A stretch of 64,000 nt of DNA from assembly GCF_009765825.1 (NCBI RefSeq), contig NZ_LMUR01000018.1, positions 1,868,633 to 1,932,632 on the forward strand, read 5' to 3'. The notes beneath the pieces are model-generated. The model was not told the origin of the DNA. It saw only the letters and a program-made list of their open reading frames with translations, and searched no databases. The DNA is from Granulicella sp. L60. Lineage in GTDB: Bacteria; Acidobacteriota; Terriglobia; Terriglobales; Acidobacteriaceae. The position numbers and the translations under genes were made by a program. This document shows positions 34,066 to 44,595 of this stretch, in pieces (the stretch's first letter is position 1; each line of letters begins with the position of its first letter).

Positions 34066-35988
34066 TTAGTTGGAGTCTTCCTTCTTCTCCGCCGGGATGG
34101 CCTCCGGCTTCGTCAAAGGCTTGGTGATGTCGTCCAGGTAGGCGGGAGTTCCGTCCACGCGAACCAGGCGAGGATAGCGTTCGCCGTCGTGATAGTCGAT
34201 GTCTGCTGTCGTGACGAACGTGTCGCTCTGCAGGATGAAGTGGATTGGCTCGGACTTATCCTTGGCCTCCTTGACCGCATCCTTCAGAGCGTCGCCCGAG
34301 TAGACATTTCCATTGACCGCAACGATCTTCTGCCCTGGATAGAGCTTCGATTTGTCGGCCGGACTGCCCCACCGAACGTCCGCGATCACGCCCTCGCCAT
34401 TAACCCGGAGACCGAGCGAGTACCAGACATTGGTGCCGCCTCCGCGACGTCCGCCCGCCGCTGCCATTGTGCGCTCGGATTTGGTGGGCTTGTCCGTAAA
34501 GACAAGCTTGTAACCGCCGCGCGTAATGCCGTCGAGGTCGGCGCGTGGATTGATGTTGTCGATGTGCTCGTGGATGAAGGTCGCCCAGTCATACTTCATC
34601 ACCTGGTTGAGATCGGCGATCAGCTCATCGCGGTTGTAGGTGACGATCAGCGGACCTGTGTTGCCACCCTTACCGAGGAAGATGTGCAGAAAGTCGGTGA
34701 GCGACTTCTTGTTGTCGGTCTGCTTGCGGATCAGTGTATCGGCATCGAGCCAGAAGAGTTCGCCCTCCTGGTAGTAGTCCTGTCCGCGCTTCCAGTTGGA
34801 CCACGCAGGATTGCCGCCGCGCAGGATGCTCGCAGCAATAGCGGTGTCTTCAGTCGAGCGCCACTCGCGGCCCGGTCTGTAGTCGAGGCTGGCAGCCGAG
34901 AGCGCAAGGAGATCGCGGTACTGCTCCTGCGACTTCAGTCCCGACCGTGCCGCGAGCACGTTGCCGAGATACTGTGTCATGCCCTCGTAAACCCACAGCA
35001 ACGAACCCTGCTGCATCTTCTCGAAGTCATCTTGATAGAGGTTGTAAGGGCGGCGGTACTTACCGTTCCATGAGTGGGTAAATTCATGAGACAGAAGATC
35101 GGACTCGGCGAGCTGGTGAGCGTCGTCTGCAAATCCCTTTTCGCCCACGCCATTGTCGGAAGACTGGCCATGCTCGAGACCCTCGCCGCCAGCAACATCA
35201 GACAGCGTCAGCAGGAAGTGGTAGGCGTTATAGTGGCGCGAGTTGTAGGCCGCGCCAGTCTCGCGTACGAGGTTGTTCAGCTCAACGAGGACGGAAGGCC
35301 GCAGCTTCGAATCTTCCGGGCTGTCAGAGACCACGTCGATGTAATGCTTTGGAGTGACTTCGGGAGCGAGGGCAAACTCGTGGAAGTACTGGCCCGCAAT
35401 CACAGGAGAGTCTTCGAGCTGCTCCACCGTGGTGGGAGCGTAGTGTGTCGTCCCGCCCTTGGGATTCTGTGGATCATAGCCATCGGTTGGCGTAAGCGCA
35501 GTTCCAATGCCCCAGCCTTCGGGAACTTTGACGGAGGGCTGAACCGCGATCTCCTTGACCGGCATGTGCGACGGATACAGAAGAAGCTTCTCCCACTCGA
35601 GAACCGCCATCTTGTCGCTGACACGCGAGGTGACGATGCAGTCGAGGTGCGCATGCAGAGTCGTGACACCAGCGGGCACGGTCACATGGAACTCGTAAAG
35701 ATCTTCGTCATCGCGACGCCATGGAAGAACCTTCCCATTCGCGGTGAAGACGACACCGGTGATATCGTCCACGGGGCCTGTAGGCCGGTGGTTGCCCGGG
35801 ATCCACTTCGGCGTGGTCAGCGAGACCGGGCCGGGAGTGACAGGGATGTCGATCTCCGCGTGATAGATCTCGCGAGGGGCCTCAGAAAGATCCGCCGTAA
35901 TCTGGATAGGAGTCTTTTGGGCCTGAAGGAGGCTCGGCGCGGCTAGAGTCAGGAGTGCCAGGGGCAGAAATGCGGTGCGGACGGTCAT
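34066..35988 (-). CDS. M61-family metallopeptidase with PDZ domain
   Basis: The 640-residue exported protein (signal about 1-23) has an N-terminal beta domain, the zinc motif HEFTH at 301-305 with a likely third ligand E335 (VYEGMTQY), and a PDZ domain near 510-590 (GLRVNGEGVIADVRWGSPADKSKLYPGQKIVAVNG). This is the glycyl-aminopeptidase family M61, zinc metallopeptidases that cut N-terminal Gly or Ala. The tail is acidic/Lys-rich. It lies just upstream of the MetX-like gene and downstream of glutathione peroxidase on the same strand; both neighbours are separated by hairpins. Confidence 0.92.
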   Translation of the reverse strand: MTVRTAFLPLALLTLAAPSLLQAQKTPIQITADLSEAPREIYHAEIDIPVTPGPVSLTTPKWIPGNHRPTGPVDDITGVVFTANGKVLPWRRDDEDLYEFHVTVPAGVTTLHAHLDCIVTSRVSDKMAVLEWEKLLLYPSHMPVKEIAVQPSVKVPEGWGIGTALTPTDGYDPQNPKGGTTHYAPTTVEQLEDSPVIAGQYFHEFALAPEVTPKHYIDVVSDSPEDSKLRPSVLVELNNLVRETGAAYNSRHYNAYHFLLTLSDVAGGEGLEHGQSSDNGVGEKGFADDAHQLAESDLLSHEFTHSWNGKYRRPYNLYQDDFEKMQQGSLLWVYEGMTQYLGNVLAARSGLKSQEQYRDLLALSAASLDYRPGREWRSTEDTAIAASILRGGNPAWSNWKRGQDYYQEGELFWLDADTLIRKQTDNKKSLTDFLHIFLGKGGNTGPLIVTYNRDELIADLNQVMKYDWATFIHEHIDNINPRADLDGITRGGYKLVFTDKPTKSERTMAAAGGRRGGGTNVWYSLGLRVNGEGVIADVRWGSPADKSKLYPGQKIVAVNGNVYSGDALKDAVKEAKDKSEPIHFILQSDTFVTTADIDYHDGERYPRLVRVDGTPAYLDDITKPLTKPEAIPAEKKEDSN

Positions 35989-36060
35989 GAGCGGGACGTA
36001 TCCTTCGAAGTAAAGTGGAGATTTTAGATATTACTAAAGATAGACGAACAGAAGCCCCGA

Positions 36061-36099
36061 AGGACGCAGATTCGACGATGGAAGTCCAATCTGCGTCCT
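36061..36099 (-). terminator. Hairpin terminator after glutathione peroxidase
   Basis: AGGACGCAGATT/AATCTGCGTCCT (36061-36072 and 36088-36099) form a perfect 12-bp stem, 16 bases past the gpx stop. No strong T-run. Confidence 0.6.
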
Positions 36100-36114
36100 C
36101 AACTCAGGAGAGGA

Positions 36115-36681
36115 TCAGCCCTTAAGGGCCGACTCGATAGCGGCCACTACGATCGGGTCATCCGGCAGAACGTCGGGAGAGAAGCGTTCGACAACGTTGC
36201 CGTTGCGATCGACGAGGAACTTTTCGAAGTTCCAGAGAATGCCGGGTTCGGGGTTGGTGGTCGTGCTGTGCTGCTTCAGATATCCGTCGAGATTCTCGCG
36301 AAAGGCCTCGCGCCCAGGTCCCGTGGCCTTCGGTCTTGCGGTAATCAGGGTCTCGTAGAGCGGGTGAGTATCGGGGCCGGTGACTGCGATCTTCGAGAAC
36401 ATCGGGAAATCGACGTTGAAGGTGAGCTCGCAGAAGGCCTTGATGTCTTCGTTGGAGCCCGGCTCCTGGCCGGCGAAGTCATTGGCAGGAAAGCCAAGGA
36501 CGGCGAGACCGGAGGTCTTGAAGCGGCTGTAGAGTCCTTCCAGCGCCGTGTACTGGGGAGTCAGGCCGCACTTCGATGCGACGTTGACGATGAGAAGAAC
36601 TTTCCCGCGATAGTCGGCGAGTGAGGTGCCTTCGCCGGTGATTCGGTGAACGGGGATGTCGTAGAGTGAGGTGCTGGCCAT
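36115..36681 (-). CDS. Glutathione peroxidase-family protein
   Basis: The 188-residue thioredoxin-fold peroxidase has the peroxidatic Cys at about 38 in NVASKCGLTPQYTALE, GFPANDFAGQEPGSN (Gln of the tetrad) and WNFEKFLVDRNGNVV (Trp). Cys in place of selenocysteine suggests thioredoxin rather than glutathione as donor (family knowledge). It lacks a signal peptide, so it is cytoplasmic. The start is the ATG at 36679-36681 with AGGAG-like sequence in front. Confidence 0.93.
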   Translation of the reverse strand: MASTSLYDIPVHRITGEGTSLADYRGKVLLIVNVASKCGLTPQYTALEGLYSRFKTSGLAVLGFPANDFAGQEPGSNEDIKAFCELTFNVDFPMFSKIAVTGPDTHPLYETLITARPKATGPGREAFRENLDGYLKQHSTTTNPEPGILWNFEKFLVDRNGNVVERFSPDVLPDDPIVVAAIESALKG

Positions 36682-36857
36682 GAACGCTCCTGGTATCGGT
36701 CTGTATGCTGTCGATTATAGGAGGGTGTGGACCTGGGATTGCAATGGGAAGCTTCAGCACCCAGGCGATCTGGTGGTGGTATCTCCACAATCTTTATAAC
36801 TTCTTTATATTCCATATAATAAATGCGAACATTAATACACACTTTGGATGAACTGAG

Positions 36858-36886
36858 TTGACAGAGGCAGTACGATCTAAATCGTA
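36858..36886 (+). promoter_or_regulatory. TTGACA box and inverted repeat overlapping the permease start
   Basis: A perfect TTGACA lies at 36858-36863. TACGAT-CTAA-ATCGTA (36871-36876 and 36881-36886) is an inverted repeat whose last A is the first base of the start codon. The half-site ATCGTA is the same as in the MarR operator at 19856 but with opposite arrangement. Probable operator of the APC permease gene. Confidence 0.5.
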
Positions 36887-38757
36887 TGTCATTAACTGAT
36901 TCGATTATTGGTAAGCCCCTAGCCACAAGTGAAGAGCGGGCCGAGCACATCGGCGTCGCTGCTGGAATCCCGATCTTCGGCCTGGATGCGCTGACGAGTG
37001 CCGCATACGGACCGGAAGCAGCGATGACCCTGCTGATTCCATTAGGTTTGATGGGAGCGGGCTATATCGTACCCGTGATCTCCGCGATTCTCATCCTGCT
37101 GGTGATCGTCTTCTTCAGCTATCGCCAGACGATCGCCGCCTACCCAAACGGCGGCGGATCGTACACGGTCGCGAGCGAGAACCTGGGCAGCGGTGCTGGC
37201 TTGCTCGCAGCCGCTGCGCTGATGATCGACTACATCTTGACGGCAGCTGTGGGTATCTCTGCCGGCGTGACGGCACTCACCTCAGCGGTACCCTCCCTGT
37301 ATCCGCATACGCTGGCCTTCTGCCTGGTCATCCTGGCGATTCTGGCGATCGTGAACATGCGCGGAGTGAAGGACACGGGCGCTGCGTTCATCGCGCCGAC
37401 CTTCCTCTTCGTGGGAACGCTGCTGATTCTCATCGGCGTCGGCGTGTTTCGGACGATCATGACCCACGGCCATCCTATCCCGGTAATGGCCCCGCCTCCC
37501 GCGCTCCCCGCCACGATTAAATACCTCGGACTATGGCTTCTCCTGAAGACGTTCGCGAGCGGATGCGCAGCAATGACCGGCGTTGAAGCCGTCTCGAACG
37601 GTGTGATGGCGTTTGGCGAGCCGCGCGCGAAGAAGGCGCAGGCCACCCTGACGATCATCATCGCGATCCTGATTGTGTTGCTGTTTGGAATCGCGTATCT
37701 TGCGAAAGCCTACGGCATCACGGCGATGGAACCGGATGCGGCGCACTTTCAAAGTGTGTTGAGTATCTTGACCGCGGCAGTCTTCGGCCGGGGATGGTTC
37801 TACTACCTCACGTCAGCGTCTGTACTGGTGGCTCTGTCGTTGAGCGCGAACACCGCGTTCGCTGACTTCCCGCGTCTAGCGCGAGCGATCGCAATGCATG
37901 ACTATCTGCCCCACGTATTCATCCTGCGCGGACGGCGGCTCTTGTACTCGCACGGAGTCTACGCGCTGACCGGCTTTACCGCGGTGATCCTGATACTGTT
38001 CGGCGGTGTGACCGACAGGTTGATCCCGCTCTACGCTATCGGCGCGTTCCTTGCGTTCACCTTGTCGCAGGCCGGCATGGTCATTCACTGGTACAAGATG
38101 GACAAGCACAAGGGCCGAGTCTGGCACATGTTCGTGAACGGCTTTGGCGCAGTGGCGACGGGCATTACGACCATCGTTGTGCTGCTGGCGAAGTTCGTCG
38201 CTGGCGCATGGGTCACAGCGCTGCTGGTGCCTGTGCTGATCGGGCTCATGCTGATAGTCAAGCGCCACTACTCGCGGGTGAAGCGCGAGATGGCGGATAT
38301 GACGCCGCTGAACCTGGTGAATCTGCAGCCGCCGATCGTAGTCATTCCAATGGCGCGATGGGACCGAATTACAGAGAAGGCGATGCGGTTCGGGCTGGTG
38401 CTGTCGAAGGATATTAAGGTCGTTCACGTACACTCCGACGACGATGAAGACGGTGGGCTGGCTGAGGTGTGGGACGATCACGTGATGGCGCCCATCAGGA
38501 AAGAGGGCCTGCAGGAGCCGGAACTAGTCACGATTCCTTCGTCTTACCGATTCATCATCACGCCGCTGATGGACTACATTCTGCAGTTGGAGACGGACAA
38601 TCCTGGACGCAAGGTTGCGGTGCTATTGCCGGAGCTGGTGGTGCGGCACTGGTGGGAGAATGCGCTGCACAACCAGCGGGTGCAGTTGCTGAAGCTTCTG
38701 CTGCTGGTCAAGGGCAACCAGAGGATCGTGGTGGTCAATATTCCGTGGTATTTGTAA
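36886..38757 (+). CDS. APC-family amino acid/cation permease
   Basis: This 623-residue protein has about 12 hydrophobic segments in the first 440 residues (IPIFGLDALTSAAYGPEAAMTLLIP, GGGSYTVASENLGSGAGLLAAA, AAMTGVEAVSNGVMAFGEPR) typical of amino-acid/polyamine/organocation permeases, then a ~170-residue cytoplasmic C-terminal domain (VVIPMARWDRITEKAMRFGLVL; VVLLPELVVRHWW). Similar proteins carry amino acids or K+ in other bacteria; the substrate cannot be named. The inverted repeat over its start is a possible operator. Confidence 0.85.
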   Translation: MSLTDSIIGKPLATSEERAEHIGVAAGIPIFGLDALTSAAYGPEAAMTLLIPLGLMGAGYIVPVISAILILLVIVFFSYRQTIAAYPNGGGSYTVASENLGSGAGLLAAAALMIDYILTAAVGISAGVTALTSAVPSLYPHTLAFCLVILAILAIVNMRGVKDTGAAFIAPTFLFVGTLLILIGVGVFRTIMTHGHPIPVMAPPPALPATIKYLGLWLLLKTFASGCAAMTGVEAVSNGVMAFGEPRAKKAQATLTIIIAILIVLLFGIAYLAKAYGITAMEPDAAHFQSVLSILTAAVFGRGWFYYLTSASVLVALSLSANTAFADFPRLARAIAMHDYLPHVFILRGRRLLYSHGVYALTGFTAVILILFGGVTDRLIPLYAIGAFLAFTLSQAGMVIHWYKMDKHKGRVWHMFVNGFGAVATGITTIVVLLAKFVAGAWVTALLVPVLIGLMLIVKRHYSRVKREMADMTPLNLVNLQPPIVVIPMARWDRITEKAMRFGLVLSKDIKVVHVHSDDDEDGGLAEVWDDHVMAPIRKEGLQEPELVTIPSSYRFIITPLMDYILQLETDNPGRKVAVLLPELVVRHWWENALHNQRVQLLKLLLLVKGNQRIVVVNIPWYL

Positions 38758-38844
38758 GGCGTGGTGAGACCCGCGTCTTTACAGGGGTATCTCAGGAATT
38801 ACGCAGCTTTTGCGTGGTAGTTTGCTGGTGAGTTCGTGGTACTC

Positions 38845-38887
38845 TGCGTGGTAAACGTGGTCCGTTAGCATCCACGTTTACCACGCA
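38845..38887. terminator. Strong hairpin between the permease and cysteine desulfurase
   Basis: TGCGTGGTAAACGTGG/CCACGTTTACCACGCA form a perfect 16-bp stem with an 11-base loop, between the convergent stops at 38757 and 38961. No T-run follows the plus-strand arm (AAAAAA instead). It could end transcription from either side or be a mobile-type palindrome. Confidence 0.55.
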
Positions 38888-38960
38888 AAAAATGCGCCAT
38901 GGATAAGCGCTTTTTCTTCAGATTTTTTACTGCTTATTTGTTGTGCGAGCAGGCAGATCT

Positions 38961-40175
38961 TTAGACGACTGCGGGCTCCTGGCGATGCCATGTCGGCGAG
39001 AGTTCACGCAGGCGGGCGACCGCGGCAGGAATCAGCTCGAGAGCTTCGCTGATCTCTTCTTCTGTGGTGAGCCTCGATAGCGAGAAGCGTATGCTGGCGC
39101 GGGCTCTGGCTGCCGAGAGGCCCATCGCGGTCAAAACATGCGATGGCTCAGTCGCGCCGGACTGGCACGCGGACCCTCCACTGACCGAGAGGCCTTTGAG
39201 GTCGAGCGCGATGACCAGCGCCTCGGCCTCGACGTGATCGAAGAAGATGCTGGACGTGTTCGAGACACGGGGAGCGCCGCCACCGTTGACGCCGCACTCC
39301 TCCACCTGCGCGAGAATCCCTTGTTCGAGGCGGTCACGTAGAGCTGCAAGATGTGTAGGCCCGTCGGCAGGACTGTCTTCCGTCAGCCACGTCTGGGCCA
39401 ATGAGGCAGCCTTGCCGAGGCCAACGATCCCAGTCACGTTTTCAGTCCCGGCGCGGCGCTGACGCTCGTGCGAGCCGCCATGAAACATGGGGTTCAGGCG
39501 GACGCTGCGGCGAACGAAGAGGATGCCGATGCCCTTGGGCGCATAGAGCTTGTGGCCGGAGAGCGTGAGAAGATCTACATCCTTCAGCGCACCCTTGGGG
39601 CTGAGATCGAGGTCGAGCTTGCCGCCTGCCTGCACGGCGTCGGTGTGGAAGAGAGCGCCAGCGGCGTGGGCGATTGCAGCCAGCGCGGCGATGGGTTGGA
39701 CGACGCCAGTCTCGTTATTCGCGAGCATCACGCTGACCAGCTTGGTGTTGGGCCGGATGGCGGCGATGAGGCTTGCCGGTTCGATGAGGCCTTCCGGAGT
39801 GCAGGGCAGAAAGGTGACGTCGATGTTGCGGTGCTCGAGCGACGCTGCGGCGTGCAGAACGGCGTGGTGCTCGATGCTGGTGGTGATGACGTGGGTCTTC
39901 TCTTTGGTCGCCGAGAGTTCTGATGTGACGGTGCCGAAGAGTGCGAAGTTGTCGCTCTCGGTGCCGCCGGAAGTGAAGACGATCTCTGAGGTGCGGCAGT
40001 GCAGGAGGTGGGCGATCTCGTCGCGCGCATGGTCCACGGCGGCGCGGGCGTGCTGGCCCTGCTGGTGGATGGAGCTGGCGTTGCCGTAGTGCTCCAGGAA
40101 GAAGGGATGCATCGCCGCAAAGACCTCGGGAAGCAGAGGTGTGGTGGCGTTGGCGTCCATGTAGATTCGGCGCAT
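38961..40175 (-). CDS. Cysteine desulfurase
   Basis: The 404-residue PLP enzyme has YMDANATTPLLP at the N-terminus, TSGGTESDN, the PLP lysine K209 in SGHKLYAPKG and the catalytic Cys near 337 in GSACQSG, with ATEPSHVL after it. It converts cysteine to alanine and a persulfide for Fe-S clusters or tRNA thiolation (NifS/IscS type). No isc or suf partners are nearby. It is preceded by palindromic copy C at 40195. Confidence 0.93.
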   Translation of the reverse strand: MRRIYMDANATTPLLPEVFAAMHPFFLEHYGNASSIHQQGQHARAAVDHARDEIAHLLHCRTSEIVFTSGGTESDNFALFGTVTSELSATKEKTHVITTSIEHHAVLHAAASLEHRNIDVTFLPCTPEGLIEPASLIAAIRPNTKLVSVMLANNETGVVQPIAALAAIAHAAGALFHTDAVQAGGKLDLDLSPKGALKDVDLLTLSGHKLYAPKGIGILFVRRSVRLNPMFHGGSHERQRRAGTENVTGIVGLGKAASLAQTWLTEDSPADGPTHLAALRDRLEQGILAQVEECGVNGGGAPRVSNTSSIFFDHVEAEALVIALDLKGLSVSGGSACQSGATEPSHVLTAMGLSAARARASIRFSLSRLTTEEEISEALELIPAAVARLRELSPTWHRQEPAVV

Positions 40176-40194
40176 ATCTTTATTTTACGCGAGG

Positions 40195-40340
40195 CCCTGC
40201 GCGGGCGGCGGTCACTTCGTGACTTTCATACCGCGTCGCGTGGGCCTCCCGTTGGTCGGCGGAGAGATATTTCAGGCGACCATCGGGAGCAGCGACCGAA
40301 GGGGTATATAAGTCACGAAGTGACCGCCGCCCGCGCAGGG
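40195..40340. repeat. Nested-palindrome element, copy C
   Basis: Outer arms of 29 bases (40195-40223 and 40312-40340) are perfect inverse complements, ending in GGTCACTTCGTGAC/GTCACGAAGTGACC; inner arms CTCCCGTTGGTCG...CGACCATCGGGAG follow. It separates the cysteine desulfurase from htpG. Confidence 0.9.
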
Positions 40341-40362
40341 CGCCTTACCCGAGATTTTTAGC

Positions 40363-40368
40363 GATAAT
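40363..40368 (+). promoter_or_regulatory. -10-like box of htpG
   Basis: GATAAT at 40363-40368 lies 7 bases before the ATG at 40376, placing the predicted start of transcription at the start codon. No CIRCE element is seen. Confidence 0.45.
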
Positions 40369-40375
40369 AAGGTAT

Positions 40376-42237
<1,862 letters not shown>

Positions 42238-42241
<4 letters not shown>

Positions 42242-43191
42242 CGCTGATCGGAAGCGCCAGTGATAGAGGACGACATCGCCTTGGCTACCTCGCCAGCGAT
42301 GTCGTCCTGAACCATCAGGATGTCGTCGAACGGCCGGTCGTAGGTCTCCGTCCAGACGACGTACCCGTTGTCCGCACGAACCAGCCGTGCGGCGACGCGG
42401 AGTCTTGCGCCCGATTTGCGAACGCTTCCATCGAGCACATATGCGACGCCTAACGCCTTGGCGATCTCGGCGACGGGCACCTGTTTATCTTTGAAGTAAA
42501 ACGATGAAGTCGGAGACGGTACGCGAAGGCCGGGAATCTTGCTGAGCTTGTCGATGAGCTCTTCGGTCATACCATCGGCGAAAGGCTCCTCGGTCATCTT
42601 GTTGGTGAGGTCGAGAAACGGCAGCACGGCGATGGATTTCTGCGGCTGCGAAACAACGACAGGGGTAGCAGATGGGTGGTTATTCGTAGCCTTCGCGTGA
42701 GACAGGAAGGCCGTGATGACGAGAGCGAGACAGAGGGCGACACCGACCGCCCAGGGCAGAGCCGTTCGAAGGCGTGAGCGAGGCGCATCGATGTGTGGCG
42801 GCGTTGTGGATTGGCTCTCCGAAGCCTGTGAAGAGTCTGTGTGTAGGGCAGGCTCATTGTCGGATTGACGGCTGACCGTCGCGACCATCCGATAGCCCAG
42901 TCGCGGCACCGTCGCGATGTACGTTGGCTGCTTCGGGTCATCGCCGAGCACGCGGCGGAGCGACGTCACCGCCTGGTAGACGGAGTCTGGACTGACGGTG
43001 ACGCCGGACCACACCTGATTGAGCAGATCGTCGATACTGACGACCGCAGGGGCGCGTTCGGCGAGGCACAGCAGCAGACGCATCGCGCGCGCCTCCAACC
43101 GGGCAGTCTCTCCATCTCGTGTGATCTGGCCGGATGCCGGATCGACGGACCAGGCGCCGATGCGAAGTACTGTCGTGGCGGAACGTTCCAT
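42238..43191 (-). CDS. wHTH regulator with a TolB-like domain
   Basis: The 317-residue product has an N-terminal OmpR/CadC-type winged helix (residues about 10-105: EARAMRLLLCLAERAPAVVSIDDLLNQVWSG, DSVYQAVTSLRRVLGDDPKQPTYIATVPRLGYR), one membrane helix (LPWAVGVALCLALVITAFLSH) and a periplasmic TolB-like domain (SIAVLPFLDLTNKMTEEPFADGMTEELIDKLSK, DIAGEVAKAM). It is a CadC-like one-component sensor. It overlaps the htpG end by 4 bases, tail to tail. The signal sensed is unknown. Confidence 0.85.
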
Positions 43192-43432
43192 GCGGGATCT
43201 GGGTCTACCCTCTCGTTCAGACGGAAAAGTGCAGTCCGATCATAGCAATACGCATGGAGATATCGTGGCGTTCCTGCAGGTCTCGCGTCTGCAGAGACTC
43301 TCCGCCGCCGTCGGCAGCCTCATTTCAGAACTATTCAGAGTGTTTCGGACGCCGTTCAGGACTTCCAGGCTCTCGCGTGGGTACCGTCGAACTCGTTGGA
43401 CTGCAAACAAATCGGCGGCGAAAGAGGATCGA

Positions 43433-43930
43433 ATGATGGAAGACTCTGTAACCGAATCATCGCAGCGAAGAAACGCTTTACTGGCGATAGGAGTGGGAGG
43501 ACTGACCGCCGGGGCCCTGGACCTGACGCAGGCGTGCATCCTGTTTGGGTGGGATATCCCCCTCTCGATCGCCGCCGGTCTGCTGGGGCCGCGTGCACTG
43601 CACGGAGGCGCGGCCACCTACGTCCTTGGCGTCCTCCTGCACTTCTTCATCGCTCTCTCGGCGGCGGCCATCTACTATGCGGCGAGCCGCAGGCTGGGCT
43701 TCTTGACGGAGCATCCGCTGGTCTGCGGCCTCTTCTTTGGCGCGGCCATAGAGACGGTTATGAATCTTGTCGTACTGCCTCTCTCCGCGCTTCACGCTCG
43801 GGGCCCTTACGAGCTTCACGACCTCATTCAAGGGCTGCTCGTACACATGGTCGTGGCAGGACTGCCGATCGCATTCAGCGTCCGGCGATTCGCGAGATCG
43901 ACATCGCTTGATGCAACTCTGGTAAGCTAG
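43433..43930 (+). CDS. Small polytopic membrane protein
   Basis: From the ATG at 43433 (AGAGGA just before) the 165-residue protein has about four membrane segments: LLAIGVGGLTAGALDLTQ, GAATYVLGVLLHFFIALSA, PLVCGLFFGAAIETVMNL, and HDLIQGLLVHMVVAGLPIAFS. The LTAGALDL start and FFIALSAAAIYY pattern resembles small DUF1440-like membrane proteins. Upstream frames on this strand run through the regulator's promoter region and are not supported. Divergent from the wHTH regulator, a possible target. Function unknown. Confidence 0.72.
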   Translation: MMEDSVTESSQRRNALLAIGVGGLTAGALDLTQACILFGWDIPLSIAAGLLGPRALHGGAATYVLGVLLHFFIALSAAAIYYAASRRLGFLTEHPLVCGLFFGAAIETVMNLVVLPLSALHARGPYELHDLIQGLLVHMVVAGLPIAFSVRRFARSTSLDATLVS

Positions 43931-43979
43931 GCGCGGCTCTGTGGCTTCGGTCACAGCAACTTATGCACCTTGGAGAACG

Positions 43980-44573
43980 ATGATGATGAAGCAAATAGTA
44001 GTGGCGTTCGCGCTGGCGGCTTGTTGTATGACAGGCGCCAACGCGCAGATGAGTCCCAAAGAAGTAAAGATCGCTCCAGGCACGATGATCGAGCCGGCGA
44101 AGAGCTTCGACGAGATGTTGACCGCATTCGAAGAGGATATGGTTCCGCTGGCGAAGGCGATGCCCGCAGACAAGTATGACTTTGCGCCCAGCGCATCGGT
44201 CTTTGTGCCGGGGCAGGGAAGCGAGTACACCGGCGTCAGCACCTTCCGCGCGATGGTGCTGCACGTGGCGTCAGCGAACTATCACTACGCGATGCAACTG
44301 AGCGCGAGAGGGCTGAAGCCGGATGTGGATGTGAAGGCGCTCGCGAATATCAAGAGCAAGGATCAGGCTGTAGCCGCGCTCGAAGCTTCGTTTGTCTTCG
44401 CGCACAAGGCGATTGGCTCTCTGACCGCGCAGAACGCATTTGAGAGTGTGAACGGAACGCAGACGCGCGCGAGCCTCGCGGGCGGTCTGGTAGCGCACGG
44501 ATTCGACCACTACGGACAACTGGTGGAGTATCTGCGGATGAACGGAATCATTCCGCCGGCGAGCCGGAAGTAA
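43980..44573 (+). CDS. Exported DinB-family protein
   Basis: The start is the first of three tandem ATG codons (43980), giving MMMKQIVVAFALAACCMTGANAQ, a signal peptide. The mature 170-residue part is a DinB-type four-helix bundle: SFDEMLTAFEEDMVPLAKAMPADKYDF, FRAMVLHVASANYHYAMQLS and LVAHGFDHYGQLVEYLRMNGI. The three metal-ligand His of DinB proteins fit the H in LHVASANYH, and GFDHY. Most DinB proteins are cytoplasmic; an exported one is less common. Target unknown. Confidence 0.78.
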   Translation: MMMKQIVVAFALAACCMTGANAQMSPKEVKIAPGTMIEPAKSFDEMLTAFEEDMVPLAKAMPADKYDFAPSASVFVPGQGSEYTGVSTFRAMVLHVASANYHYAMQLSARGLKPDVDVKALANIKSKDQAVAALEASFVFAHKAIGSLTAQNAFESVNGTQTRASLAGGLVAHGFDHYGQLVEYLRMNGIIPPASRK

Positions 44574-44595
44574 GGCATCCATACGGCCTCGCCGC

